Assembly: GCA_011064865.1 (NCBI GenBank)
Contig: JAAKFX010000026.1
Span: 1 to 17,653, forward strand
Origin: Candidatus Anoxychlamydiales bacterium
GTDB taxonomy: Bacteria; Chlamydiota; Chlamydiia; Chlamydiales; SM23-39
DNA length: 17,653 nt
Reading direction: 5' to 3'
How positions within the stretch are numbered: the first letter of the stretch is position 1; the number at the start of each line of letters is the position of its first letter. This document shows, one piece after another, positions 7,103-14,539 of the stretch. A program made the position numbers and the translations under genes. Below the pieces are notes generated by a model. That model saw only the letters and a program-made list of their open reading frames with translations, made no database searches and had not been told where the DNA came from.

Positions 7103-7417
7103 TCAAATTGATTTTTCTGCAAAGGAATTTTTCGCAAAAAGTTCTCGAATGGTACTAATTGAAGAAGTCCAAAAAAGTATTTCAGCACTAATAATGAAAA
7201 CTGAACTTACAAAAGGATTAGTATGAGCTAACAAAAACCAAAAAATAGCCATAGCAATGGAAGTTATTAAACAAATTATACCTGAAGCTTGAAGCTCAAT
7301 TTTATAAATTTGAATTTTTGTGACTGCATTTGTAACTGAAATATCATCTTTTTTTCTTATCCATGAAAATTTCGTAAGTAAATCATTTGTATAATAAACT
7401 GATACAGGTGCACTCAT
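7103..7417 (-). CDS. Candidate inclusion-membrane (Inc-like) protein, array copy 1
   Basis: Small protein of 104 residues with two hydrophobic spans (about 44-64 and 70-90) separated by a short HTNPFV turn, and polar ends on both sides. This bilobed profile is the classical signature of chlamydial Inc proteins, which are type III-secreted and inserted into the vacuole membrane. There is no cleavable signal peptide; the N-terminus begins MSAPVSVYYTND, followed by KFSW, matching the two paralogues beside it. The shared core is QASGIICLITS (43-53), and TSSISTIRELFAKNS follows span 2. ATG 7417 is preceded by AAGGG. The assignment rests on architecture, paralogy and the chlamydial context. Another two-span membrane protein, for example a small toxin- or holin-like product, cannot be excluded. 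Confidence 0.75.
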   Translation of the reverse strand: MSAPVSVYYTNDLLTKFSWIRKKDDISVTNAVTKIQIYKIELQASGIICLITSIAMAIFWFLLAHTNPFVSSVFIISAEILFWTSSISTIRELFAKNSFAEKSI

Positions 7418-7440
7418 AAAAAACCCTTATTTCAATAAAT

Positions 7441-7492
7441 TGTGAATGTTTTAACAAAATATCAATTTATTTGCTATCAGAGAAATATCTTA
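7441..7492 (-). repeat. Shared upstream element of the Inc-like array, copy 1
   Basis: Positions 7441-7476 are identical over 36 bases to 7881-7916. On the - strand the element includes TTGTTA, then AAACATTCACA, and ends about 25 bases before the start codon. The neighbouring part TTGCTATCAGAGAAATATCT (7471-7490) recurs with one change at 8335-8354. It probably contains the promoter, but I cannot fix a -10 box shared by all three copies. Confidence 0.65.
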
Positions 7493-7858
7493 AAACCAAA
7501 GATTATATTTCAATTGCATTCTTTGTCTCATGATTTCCTTTCCAAATTTATCTGCAATAGAATTTCTTGCAAAAGCTTCTCGAAAAGAACTAATTAAAAC
7601 GGCAAGACAAAGTATGCTGCCGCTAATAATTACAACTGAACCGATAAGAGGATTGAATGCTGTAAAAGAAGGATTGGATGCTTTCAAAGCAGCGAGACAA
7701 ATCATCGCAACAGAAGTTATCAAACAAATTATACCTGAAGCTTGATATTCAATTCTTGGTATTTCAATTCTTCTACCTGATATATAATAATATTTTCTTA
7801 CCAATGAGAATTTAGAAAAAAAACCATTTGTATAATTACCCGCTATAGGTGTACTCAT
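7490..7858 (-). CDS. Candidate inclusion-membrane (Inc-like) protein, array copy 2
   Basis: Protein of 122 residues, paralogous to its two neighbours. The N-terminus MSTPIAGNYTNGFFSKF is followed by a basic/aromatic stretch, the conserved QASGIICLITS (39-49) that opens span 1 (about 40-58), an 11-residue SNPSFTAFNPL linker, span 2 (about 71-91) and SSFREAFARNS. The cytosolic-type tail is basic and longer than in copy 1. ATG 7858 has AGGA at good spacing. No catalytic motif. As in copy 1, Inc function is an inference from the bilobed profile. Its own copy of the shared upstream element suggests it is transcribed separately or additively. Confidence 0.75.
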   Translation of the reverse strand: MSTPIAGNYTNGFFSKFSLVRKYYYISGRRIEIPRIEYQASGIICLITSVAMICLAALKASNPSFTAFNPLIGSVVIISGSILCLAVLISSFREAFARNSIADKFGKEIMRQRMQLKYNLWF

Positions 7859-7880
7859 AAAAAATCCTACTTATATAAAC

Positions 7881-7916
7881 TGTGAATGTTTTAACAAAAT
7901 ATCAATTTATTTGCTA
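7881..7916 (-). repeat. Shared upstream element of the Inc-like array, copy 2
   Basis: Exact 36-base match to 7441-7476. Its right-hand ten bases (7907-7916) also contain the stop codon and last codons (SK-stop) of array copy 3, so gene end and promoter element overlap. Confidence 0.7.
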
Positions 7917-8281
7917 GTAAAGTAATCTCTTATAAACTTTCTACTTTTTATTGAATAATTTCTTAAATCAGATATTAATAAATCTATTCTAGAAGAACTA
8001 GATAGCTGATTCTTAACTATTTCTCGAATACTACTAACAAGAGTTGCTAAAGAAAGTATACTAGCGCTAATAGTTAAAGTTAAACAAATAGCCGGTATAG
8101 CATTACCATAAAGATTATATCTTATTAAAATGCTACAAGCTACCATGACAATAGAAGTTATTTGACAAATTATGCCTGAAGCTTGCGGTTTCAACCCTCT
8201 AATAGAAGGGCGTCGTTGTTTTACCACAGAAAATTTAGAAAATAAATCATCTATATAATTCAAAGATGCAGGTGTACTCAT
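7907..8281 (-). CDS. Candidate inclusion-membrane (Inc-like) protein, array copy 3
   Basis: Protein of 124 residues and the most upstream member of the array. MSTPASLNYIDDLFSKFSVV matches the N-termini of the other two. QASGIICQITS (33-43) opens span 1 (about 34-53), RYNLYGN forms the loop, span 2 runs about 61-84, then SSIREIVKN. The C-terminal tail (about 40 residues, Ser/Arg/Lys-rich) is longer than in copy 1 and ends inside the upstream element of copy 2. ATG 8281 is preceded by AGGA. The tail would face the host cytosol if the Inc reading is right. A lineage-specific membrane protein of other function is the alternative. Confidence 0.75.
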   Translation of the reverse strand: MSTPASLNYIDDLFSKFSVVKQRRPSIRGLKPQASGIICQITSIVMVACSILIRYNLYGNAIPAICLTLTISASILSLATLVSSIREIVKNQLSSSSRIDLLISDLRNYSIKSRKFIRDYFTSK

Positions 8282-8302
8282 AAAAAATCCTATTAAATAA
8301 CT

Positions 8303-8356
8303 TGTGAATATTTTAACAAAAAACCATTTTTTTTTGCTATCAGGGAAATATCTTAT
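8303..8356 (-). repeat. Shared upstream element of the Inc-like array, copy 3 (diverged)
   Basis: Same order of blocks as copies 1 and 2: TGTGAATATTTTAACAAAA (one change from the other copies), an A/T-rich middle that differs, then TTGCTATCAGGGAAATATCTTA at 8335-8356, with one change from the block at 7471-7492. Further right, CTAAAATATTATTGAAATTT resembles 7084-7103 at the other end of the array. Confidence 0.55.
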
Positions 8357-8401
8357 TTTCTAAAATATTATTGAAATTTTAAAATTTTTACTTGGTTTTT
8401 C

Positions 8402-8431
8402 TTGCATTTAACCCCTCAACCTGCCTAAAAT
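8402..8431 (+). promoter_or_regulatory. Predicted promoter of the divergent fourth family member
   Basis: TTGCAT (8402-8407), an 18-base spacer and TAAAAT (8426-8431). The -10 box lies in the first copy of an 11-base direct repeat CTAAAATAGAT (8425-8435 and 8441-8451), so a repressor site or an alternative -10 is possible. Confidence 0.5.
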
Positions 8432-8473
8432 AGATGCTATCTAAAATAGATACATATTTTTTTAGGAATATCT

Positions 8474-8986
8474 ATGCCAACAGTTTTGAGTTTTAAACCA
8501 TCAATTTCAAAATGTAGGGATGTAGATGAATTTGCTAATATTTTAAAGAAGACGGATGTAAGGCCTTCCTTTTTTGGCACTACAAGAGTTTTGCACTACA
8601 CTTTAAAAAATAAAGTTAGCATAGATTTTGTTGCAAAAAAGGCAATGAGCTTAATAAGAGAGCTTTTAAAAGATTGGGAATTTTCTGAAAAGCAAAGAGA
8701 TAGTATAGCTTTGATCTCAGAAAAAATAGATAGATATTATATGAAGAGAGACAAATACCGAAAAAGAGCGAATATTATCACTAAAATATTTTATTTTATA
8801 AGAGAGTTTTTTACATTTATAGATGTAAGAAAAAAATGGAGATCTTTAAGTGTTGAGATTGATCCTAAAAACTACTATACTAAAGAGCAATATGAGATAG
8901 CTTTTGCTGAACATGATTTAGATGAAATCGAAGATAAAAAATTTAAAAAAATTAATTTATATTTGCCTCCTGCTATAATTAGCTAA
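8474..8986 (+). CDS. Divergent member of the tandem paralogous family
   Basis: Protein of 170 residues. It keeps the block order of the three tandem genes in diverged form: PSFFGTTRVL (31-40) for VTFWGKRVVV, KVSIDFVAKKAMSLIREL (about 47-64) for SLNTLxxKIxxLANE, ISEKIDRYYMKR (81-92) for ISEKISEFYE, RANIITKIFYFIREFF (98-113) for NRNFLTRFFVFLREHF, and YYTKEQYEIAF (134-144) for YSEQKYIDTF. ATG 8474 has AGGA six bases upstream. It does not carry the repeated promoter of the tandem trio, so it is an older or independently acquired paralogue. The protein is basic and lacks membrane spans or enzyme motifs. Function unknown. Confidence 0.75.
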   Translation: MPTVLSFKPSISKCRDVDEFANILKKTDVRPSFFGTTRVLHYTLKNKVSIDFVAKKAMSLIRELLKDWEFSEKQRDSIALISEKIDRYYMKRDKYRKRANIITKIFYFIREFFTFIDVRKKWRSLSVEIDPKNYYTKEQYEIAFAEHDLDEIEDKKFKKINLYLPPAIIS

Positions 8987-9015
8987 AGCAAAAATATAGA
9001 AAACTATTTTTTTTG

Positions 9016-9040
9016 AAATTTAAATATATTTAAATTTTTA
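9016..9040 (+). terminator. Perfect 22-base A/T palindrome after 8986, possible weak terminator
   Basis: AAATTTAAATATATTTAAATTT (written as two halves, AAATTTAAATA and its complement) occupies 9016-9037 and is followed by T residues. It lies 30 bases after the stop codon at 8986. With no G-C pairs it would be a weak terminator; it could equally be a DNA-bending or protein-binding site upstream of rpsA. Confidence 0.35.
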
Positions 9041-9116
9041 TTATCAAAAAAATGGTGAAATATAGAGCTAATTATTAAAACCTCTTCAGCATATAATAAC
9101 ATTTTTATCTGCCAGC

Positions 9117-9146
9117 TTGATTTTATTAGTTATTTTTTGTTAATAT
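9117..9146 (+). promoter_or_regulatory. Predicted promoter of rpsA
   Basis: TTGATT (9117-9122), an 18-base spacer and TAATAT (9141-9146), 34 bases before ATG 9181. A second TATAAT at 9092-9097 lacks a convincing -35 box. GGAG at 9167-9170 would be the ribosome-binding site, at a somewhat long spacing of ten bases. Confidence 0.5.
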
Positions 9147-9180
9147 TTTTGCTTAAACATATAACCGGAGAAACCCTTAA

Positions 9181-10893
9181 ATGAAACAAACCACCCATGA
9201 CTGGGGCAACCATAACATTTTAGATGACGTAGACTTCAAAGAAGAAGATGCAAAACAATTCCAAGATCTTTTAGGAGTTAAAGAAGAAAAAAAAGAAGCT
9301 CTTTCATTTATGAAACCAGGACAGCTACTTGCAGGGAAAATAGTCGAAATAAATAAAGAATTTGCTGTAATCGATGTTTGATTAAAATCGGAAGGATTAG
9401 TACCGATTGCTGAATTTGCGGATCCTGAAGAGCTCTCACTTGGAAAACAAGTTGAAGTACTTTTAGATAAAACTGAAGGCCCGGATGGACAAGTTGTACT
9501 ATCTTTAGAAAAAGCTCGAAAGCATCGAAGATGGGAGCATATTTTAAAGTCATGTAAAGAAGGTTCAATAATTGAAGGAACTATTGTAAGAAAGGTTAAA
9601 GGCGGGTTGATGGTTGACATTGGCATCGAAGCTTTCTTGCCGGGTTCCCAAATAGATAATAAGAGAATAAAAAATTTAGATGATTTTGTTGGAAAAACAT
9701 ATGATTTCAAGATTTTAAAAATAAATATTGAAAGAAAAAATATCGTAGTTTCAAGAAGAGAGCTACTAGAGGCTGAAAGAGCATCTAAAAAATCAGAAAT
9801 TCTCGAAAATATTAAAGAAAAAGAGTTAAGAGTTGGAGTGGTTAAAAATATCACTGATTTCGGAGTTTTTCTAGATTTAGATGGTATTGATGGACTACTA
9901 CATATTACTGATATGACATGGAAGAGAATAAGACATCCATCAGAGATGGTAAAACTAGGACAAGAGCTTGAAGTAGTAATTTTAACTATTGATAAAGAGA
10001 AAGGTAGAGTAGCTTTAGGATTGAAACAAAAAGAGCAAAATCCTTGGGAAGAGATTGAAAAGAAATTCCCTCCAGGAACAAAAGTTAAAGGTAAGATTAC
10101 AAATCTTGTATCTTATGGAGCTTTCATTGAATTGGAGCCTGGAATTGAAGGTTTGATCCATGTCTCAGAGATGAGTTGGACAAAAAGTATTTCAGAGCCA
10201 TCGGAGATGGTAAATATTGGAGATGAAGTAGAAGCGATTGTTCTATCTATCCAAAAAGATGATGGTAAAATTTCTCTTGGAATGAAGCAAACGGAGCGCA
10301 ATCCTTGGGAAGATATAGAAAATAACTATCCTATTGGAAAAATAGTTGAAGCTGAAATTAGAAATCTAACAAACTATGGAGCATTTGTTGAGCTAGAACC
10401 AGGAGTTGATGGATTGATTCATATCTCTGATCTTAGTTGGACAAAAAAGGTATCTCATCCATCTGAAGTATTGAAAAAGGGCCAAAAAGTAAAAGCTCAA
10501 GTTTTATCTGTTGATAAAGAGAGTAAAAAAATTACTTTAGGCATAAAACAACTAACAGAGAATCCTTGGGAATCTATAGAAAAGACAATGCCAATTGATA
10601 GCCTCGTAAAAGGAGTTGTAAAAAAGATCACAGCTTTTGGAATCTTCGTACAATTAGAGAATGGAATAGAAGGTTTAATTCACGTAACAGAGCTCTCAGA
10701 TGAACCTTTTGGCAAAGTTGAAGATATAGTCTCTGTTGGGGATTCTGTAACAGCAAAAGTTGTAAAGCTCGACTCTGAGCATAAAAAAGTATCTCTATCA
10801 CTGAAAACTGAAAAAGGACAAGATGAGATAGTAGTTGGAAAGAAAAAGAAAAAAGCGAAAGAAAAAGAAAAAAAGAAAGAGAAAGAAGAGTAA
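9181..10893 (+). CDS. rpsA: 30S ribosomal protein S1, interrupted by an in-frame TGA at codon 67
   Basis: S1 binds mRNA on the small ribosomal subunit and helps start translation. The frame covers 571 codons, the length expected for chlamydial S1, and is continuous except for TGA at 9379-9381. Six S1 repeats are visible: KPGQLLAGKIVEINKEFAVI near 45-64, GSIIEGTIVRKVKGGLMVDI near 128-147, then four strong ones with FGVFLDLDGIDGLLHITDM, YGAFIELEPGIEGLIHVSEM, YGAFVELEPGVDGLIHISDL and FGIFVQLENGIEGLIHVTEL. The tail is Lys/Glu-rich. The TGA falls in repeat 1 where the family has Gly (IDVGLKSEG; here IDV-stop-LKSEG), a single base away from GGA. Restart at ATG 9607 would lose the first repeat and part of the second, and lacks a good ribosome site. 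A sequencing error, a rare variant, or read-through are the options. Position before nusA fits the chlamydial order. Confidence 0.9.
9379..9381 (+). other. rpsA: In-frame TGA inside rpsA
   Basis: The codons run GTT-TGA-TTA; replacing the first T of TGA by G gives GGA (Gly), the residue expected here. Reading continues in the same frame on both sides with good S1 similarity. TGA ends rbfA, truB and ribF in this window, so it is a real stop codon in this organism. Confidence 0.9.
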
Positions 10894-10904
10894 TAATCAG
10901 ATAG

Positions 10905-10934
10905 CCGAAGGCTTTTTAACCTTCGGTTTTTTTT
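10905..10934 (+). terminator. Intrinsic terminator after rpsA
   Basis: CCGAAGG (10905-10911), an 8-base loop and CCTTCGG (10920-10926) form a perfect 7-base-pair G/C-rich stem, followed directly by eight T residues (10927-10934). It starts 11 bases after the rpsA stop codon. nusA begins 30 bases further on, so nusA depends on partial read-through or on a promoter not obvious in the gap. Confidence 0.93.
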
Positions 10935-10963
10935 AAGTAAACTTTTAATAAAAGGTTTTAATA

Positions 10964-12220
10964 ATGAACAAAGATTTAGTTGCCATTTTCGAATATTTAG
11001 AAAAAGAAAAAGGCATTAAAAGAGAAATTGTTATTACAGCAATTGAAGATTCACTTCGAGCAGCTGCTAGAAAAAGTCTTAAAGGCGGCGAAAACGTAGA
11101 TGTTCAAATAAATCCAAAAACTGGAGACATCGATGTTTTTGTAAGAAAAACAATTGTTAAAGTTGTTGAGAATTCAGAAGAGGAGATCTCTTTAGAAGAA
11201 GCTCGAATTTTAGCACCTGATTGTAAAATTGGACAAAGACTTGAAATATCAATTCCTCCTCAAGAGTTTGGAAGAATAGCAGCTCAAACAGCTAGGCAAA
11301 TAATAACTCAAAAACTAAAAGGCGCAGAAAAAGATGTTATATATGAAGAGTATCGCCATAGAGTTGGAGAAATTATTTCAGGAACTGTTAAAAGAATAGG
11401 AAAGAGAAGAACGATAATAGTAGATCTTGGAAAAGTAGAAGCTATATTGCCTGAGAGGAATTTACCTATAGGAGAAAAACCGCATATTGGAGAGAGATTG
11501 CAAGCTCTTCTTTTGGAAGTAAGAGATACTGAAATCGGTGGAGCTGAAGTTATTTTATCACGTACACATCCGGAGTTTGTTGCAGCATTATTTGAGCAAG
11601 AAGTACCTGAGCTTTCTGATGATGTTATCAGAATTGAAAAGATTGTAAGGGAAGCTGGATACAGAACAAAACTAGCGGTAAGCTCCTCTGATAGTAAAGT
11701 TGATCCAGTTGGAACATGTGTTGGAGTTAGAGGAACAAGAATCAAAAATATCATTCGGGAAATTAACAATGAAAAAATTGATGTTATGCCATACTCTGAA
11801 GATCTAGTACAACTACTTCAAAACGCTCTATATCCTCTTCAAATACAACGTTTAAAAATAAATGATAAAGTCATTGCAGTTGTCAATGATGATGACTATC
11901 CAATTGCTATTGGCAAAAAGGGAATGAATGCTAGATTGATCTCAAAACTTATAGAGAAAGATATAGATTTTCAAAAGCTAACGGAATATCAAAAACTTAT
12001 TACTATTTACATGGCTGAGCTTTCAGAAAAAGAAGATCCATCATTAGATGAACCTTTAAAAATTGAAGGATTAAGCTCGCTTTTAGTTGAAGGCTTAATT
12101 TCTGCAGGTTATGATACTATTAGAAAAATATTAGTAGAAACTCCTGATGCACTTGTTTCAAAGGTTCCTGGAATAAATTATTTAGATTTAGCAGATAAAA
12201 TCTTAGAACAACACAAGTAG
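10964..12220 (+). CDS. nusA: Transcription termination/antitermination factor NusA
   Basis: Binds RNA polymerase and nascent RNA, modulating pausing, termination and antitermination. The protein has 418 residues, with the usual order: N-terminal polymerase-binding domain (MNKDLVAIFEYLEKEKGIKR, about 1-125), S1 domain (about 135-200, GEIISGTVKRIGKRRTIIVD), KH1 with VGVRGTRIKNIIREI (253-267) and IDVM, KH2 with AIGKKGMNARLISKLI (315-330). A single helix-hairpin-helix-like C-terminal unit follows (about 360-418, LLVEGLISAGYDTIRKILVE). E. coli NusA carries two such acidic repeats, so this is the shorter form usual outside gammaproteobacteria. AAGG stands eight bases before ATG 10964. infB follows after nine bases. 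Confidence 0.97.
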   Translation: MNKDLVAIFEYLEKEKGIKREIVITAIEDSLRAAARKSLKGGENVDVQINPKTGDIDVFVRKTIVKVVENSEEEISLEEARILAPDCKIGQRLEISIPPQEFGRIAAQTARQIITQKLKGAEKDVIYEEYRHRVGEIISGTVKRIGKRRTIIVDLGKVEAILPERNLPIGEKPHIGERLQALLLEVRDTEIGGAEVILSRTHPEFVAALFEQEVPELSDDVIRIEKIVREAGYRTKLAVSSSDSKVDPVGTCVGVRGTRIKNIIREINNEKIDVMPYSEDLVQLLQNALYPLQIQRLKINDKVIAVVNDDDYPIAIGKKGMNARLISKLIEKDIDFQKLTEYQKLITIYMAELSEKEDPSLDEPLKIEGLSSLLVEGLISAGYDTIRKILVETPDALVSKVPGINYLDLADKILEQHK

Positions 12221-12229
12221 GTATAAATT

Positions 12230-14536
12230 TTGGCTAAAGATTTAAAATTAAATATTAAAAATGTACAAATTGCTCAAGCATTAAAAAAATTCAAGAAAAA
12301 ACCTCTATCTCCTAAAAAAGAAAAACCGAAAAAAGCTGAAGTAGAAAAACCTGAGACTAAAGCAAAAAGAACAGCTAGAATCCTACCTCCTATTGAAAAA
12401 GAAGCAAAACCGATAAAAGAAGTAAAAAAGGAAACAAAGACAAAAGAGGAAAAACCTAAAGCTAAAGAAAAGATCTTAAAACCAGAAGAAGAAAAAGTAA
12501 TAGTTGAAAAAGTTGAAAAGGCAGAAAAACCGCCTATTGAAGAGATAGAAAAACCCTCTAAAAAAGAGCCTCCTAAAATCCTAGAAAAAGAAGAAGAGCC
12601 GAAGAAAAAATTTAAAAGTTACAAAGATTTTAAATCAGCGAAAAAACCTCAAACATTTAGAGCATTTGATACTCGTGATAAATTAGGGCTCAGAGCGACA
12701 GAAGACGAGAGATGGCGTAAAAGAAGATTTTTTAAATCAAAAAGGCAAAAAGAGCAAATAGAAGTAATCAGACCTAAATCGTTAAAAGTAATATTGCCGA
12801 TATCTATAAAAGATTTAGCAAGTGCGATGAAGTTAAAAGCCTCCGAGCTTATGCAAAAGTTATTTTTGCAAGGAATAACTTTAACTATAAACGATTATTT
12901 AGATGATGAAACAACAATTCAACTTTTAGGACATGAATTTGATTGTGAAATAACAATAGATGTTGAAGAAGAAAAAAGACTCAAGATTGCTCAAATGAGT
13001 ATAAAAGAAGAGATTGATGAAACTGACAAAGAAAAGTTAGAAAAAAGACCTGCAGTTATAACATTTATGGGTCATGTTGATCATGGAAAAACCTCTTTGA
13101 TAGATGCAATAAGATTATCTAATTTAGCACTTGGAGAAGCTGGAAAAATCACTCAACATATTGGAGCATTTACAGCTAAAACAAAGTTCGGAGATATTAC
13201 TATTTTAGACACCCCTGGTCACGAGGCATTTTCTGAGATGCGCCAAAGAGGAGCAACTGTCACAGATATTGTAGTTTTGGTAATAGCTGGAGATGAAGGA
13301 ATAAAAGAACAGACTATTGAAGCCTTAAATCAAGCAAAAAAGTCAAATGTTCCAATGGTAGTAGCTTTAAATAAATCTGATAAAGCTGGATTTGATCCGG
13401 AAAAAATCTATAGACAGCTCTCTGACAACTCTCTTCTACCCGAAGCTTGGGGAGGAACAACAATTACAGTTAATTGCAGCGCAAAAACCAAAGATGGGAT
13501 AAATGAATTATTAGAAATGTTATCTTTGCAGGCTGAAATTTTAGAATTAAGAGCAAATCCTCATACAAGAGCTAGAGGAACTATTTTAGAATCGGAGATG
13601 CATAAAGGCCTTGGAGCTGCAGCTACGGTTTTAGTACAAAATGGAACATTAAGAACTTCAGATGCAATAGTTTTTTCAGATAAATATGGAAGAATCAAAA
13701 CACTTCATGATCAATTTGATAATATCGTAACATCGGCAAAGCCCTCTATGCCTGTTTTGATAACAGGTCTCTCTTCTTTAGCTGAAGCTGGAGCAGAGTT
13801 TATTGTAGTTGAAAATGAAAAAGTAGCAAAAGAGCTAGCAGATGCTAGATCTGAGAAGATACAATTATCAGCACTTCAAAAACCTAAAAAGTTTAGTTTA
13901 GAAACGCTTGGAGAAAAAGAGAAAAAAGTTCTTCCACTTATTCTTAGAGCAGATGTTCAAGGATCATTAGAAGCTTTAAAAACATCACTTTTAAAAATTC
14001 AATCTGATAAGGCCGAGGTAAATATTGTAAGCGCTGAAGTTGGAGAGGTATCTGAATCTGACATAAGACTTGCAGCAGCTTCAAAATCTATAATTTTAGG
14101 ATTTCACACAAAAATCGAAAGTCATGCAGAATCTTTAATCAAACAGCTTAAAATTATCGTTCGTCAACATGATATTATCTATCATGTAATCGATGAAGTA
14201 AAAGAGCTTATGAGAAGTATTTTAGATAAAGTTGAAGAGCACAATGATATAGGAAAAGCAAAAGTAATAGCTCTTTTCAAATCATCCCATTTAGGAGTTA
14301 TAGCTGGTTGTTTAATTGAAGATGGAATTATTAAAAGAAACTCTCATATTCGTATTATTCGAGATGAAGCTGAAATAGCTAGAGATAAAATTGCATCATT
14401 AAAAAGAGTTAATGAAGATGTCAAAGAGGTTAATAAAGGATTAGAGTGTGGAATTGTTTTAGAAAAGTTCAAAGACATTCAAAAAGATGACATTTTAGAA
14501 GCTTATGATATTACTTACTTAGAGCAAGATTTATAA
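12230..14536 (+). CDS. infB: Translation initiation factor IF-2
   Basis: GTPase that brings initiator fMet-tRNA to the 30S subunit and promotes subunit joining. The protein has 768 residues. After a short start (KDLKLNIKNVQIAQALKKF) comes a long Lys/Glu/Pro-rich low-complexity linker (about 20-130), then an IF2-N type domain (about 185-235), the G domain and the beta-barrel/C-terminal domains. G motifs: GHVDHGKT (G1, 281-288), DTPGH (G3, 327-331), NKSD (G4, 381-384) and CSAK (G5). The start is TTG 12230, with AGG upstream: no ATG exists before the conserved core, and the KDLKLNIKNVQ start resembles chlamydial IF-2. The rare start codon may limit expression. rbfA starts three bases after the stop. 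Confidence 0.96.
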   Translation: MAKDLKLNIKNVQIAQALKKFKKKPLSPKKEKPKKAEVEKPETKAKRTARILPPIEKEAKPIKEVKKETKTKEEKPKAKEKILKPEEEKVIVEKVEKAEKPPIEEIEKPSKKEPPKILEKEEEPKKKFKSYKDFKSAKKPQTFRAFDTRDKLGLRATEDERWRKRRFFKSKRQKEQIEVIRPKSLKVILPISIKDLASAMKLKASELMQKLFLQGITLTINDYLDDETTIQLLGHEFDCEITIDVEEEKRLKIAQMSIKEEIDETDKEKLEKRPAVITFMGHVDHGKTSLIDAIRLSNLALGEAGKITQHIGAFTAKTKFGDITILDTPGHEAFSEMRQRGATVTDIVVLVIAGDEGIKEQTIEALNQAKKSNVPMVVALNKSDKAGFDPEKIYRQLSDNSLLPEAWGGTTITVNCSAKTKDGINELLEMLSLQAEILELRANPHTRARGTILESEMHKGLGAAATVLVQNGTLRTSDAIVFSDKYGRIKTLHDQFDNIVTSAKPSMPVLITGLSSLAEAGAEFIVVENEKVAKELADARSEKIQLSALQKPKKFSLETLGEKEKKVLPLILRADVQGSLEALKTSLLKIQSDKAEVNIVSAEVGEVSESDIRLAAASKSIILGFHTKIESHAESLIKQLKIIVRQHDIIYHVIDEVKELMRSILDKVEEHNDIGKAKVIALFKSSHLGVIAGCLIEDGIIKRNSHIRIIRDEAEIARDKIASLKRVNEDVKEVNKGLECGIVLEKFKDIQKDDILEAYDITYLEQDL

Positions 14537-14539
14537 AAT

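Noticed and set aside
7530..7745. A 71-codon + strand frame opposite Inc-like array copy 2
   Set aside because: The opposite strand encodes one of three clear paralogues with proper start and ribosome site; this frame has neither.
9379..9381. Reassignment of TGA to glycine or tryptophan
   Set aside because: rbfA, truB and ribF end naturally at TGA, two of them in tight overlaps with the next gene, and no other long gene has an internal TGA.
9177..9854. A 225-codon open frame on the - strand across the start of rpsA
   Set aside because: Antisense to well-conserved S1 repeats, with a Ser/Phe/Leu-rich composition typical of shadow frames and no domain signature.
9607..10893. A shorter S1 protein starting at ATG 9607
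   Set aside because: The start would lie inside the second S1 repeat with no convincing ribosome-binding site, and similarity continues upstream in the same frame.
11308..11769. A 153-codon open frame on the - strand inside nusA
   Set aside because: Antisense to the NusA S1 and KH1 region; composition and lack of a ribosome site mark it as a shadow.
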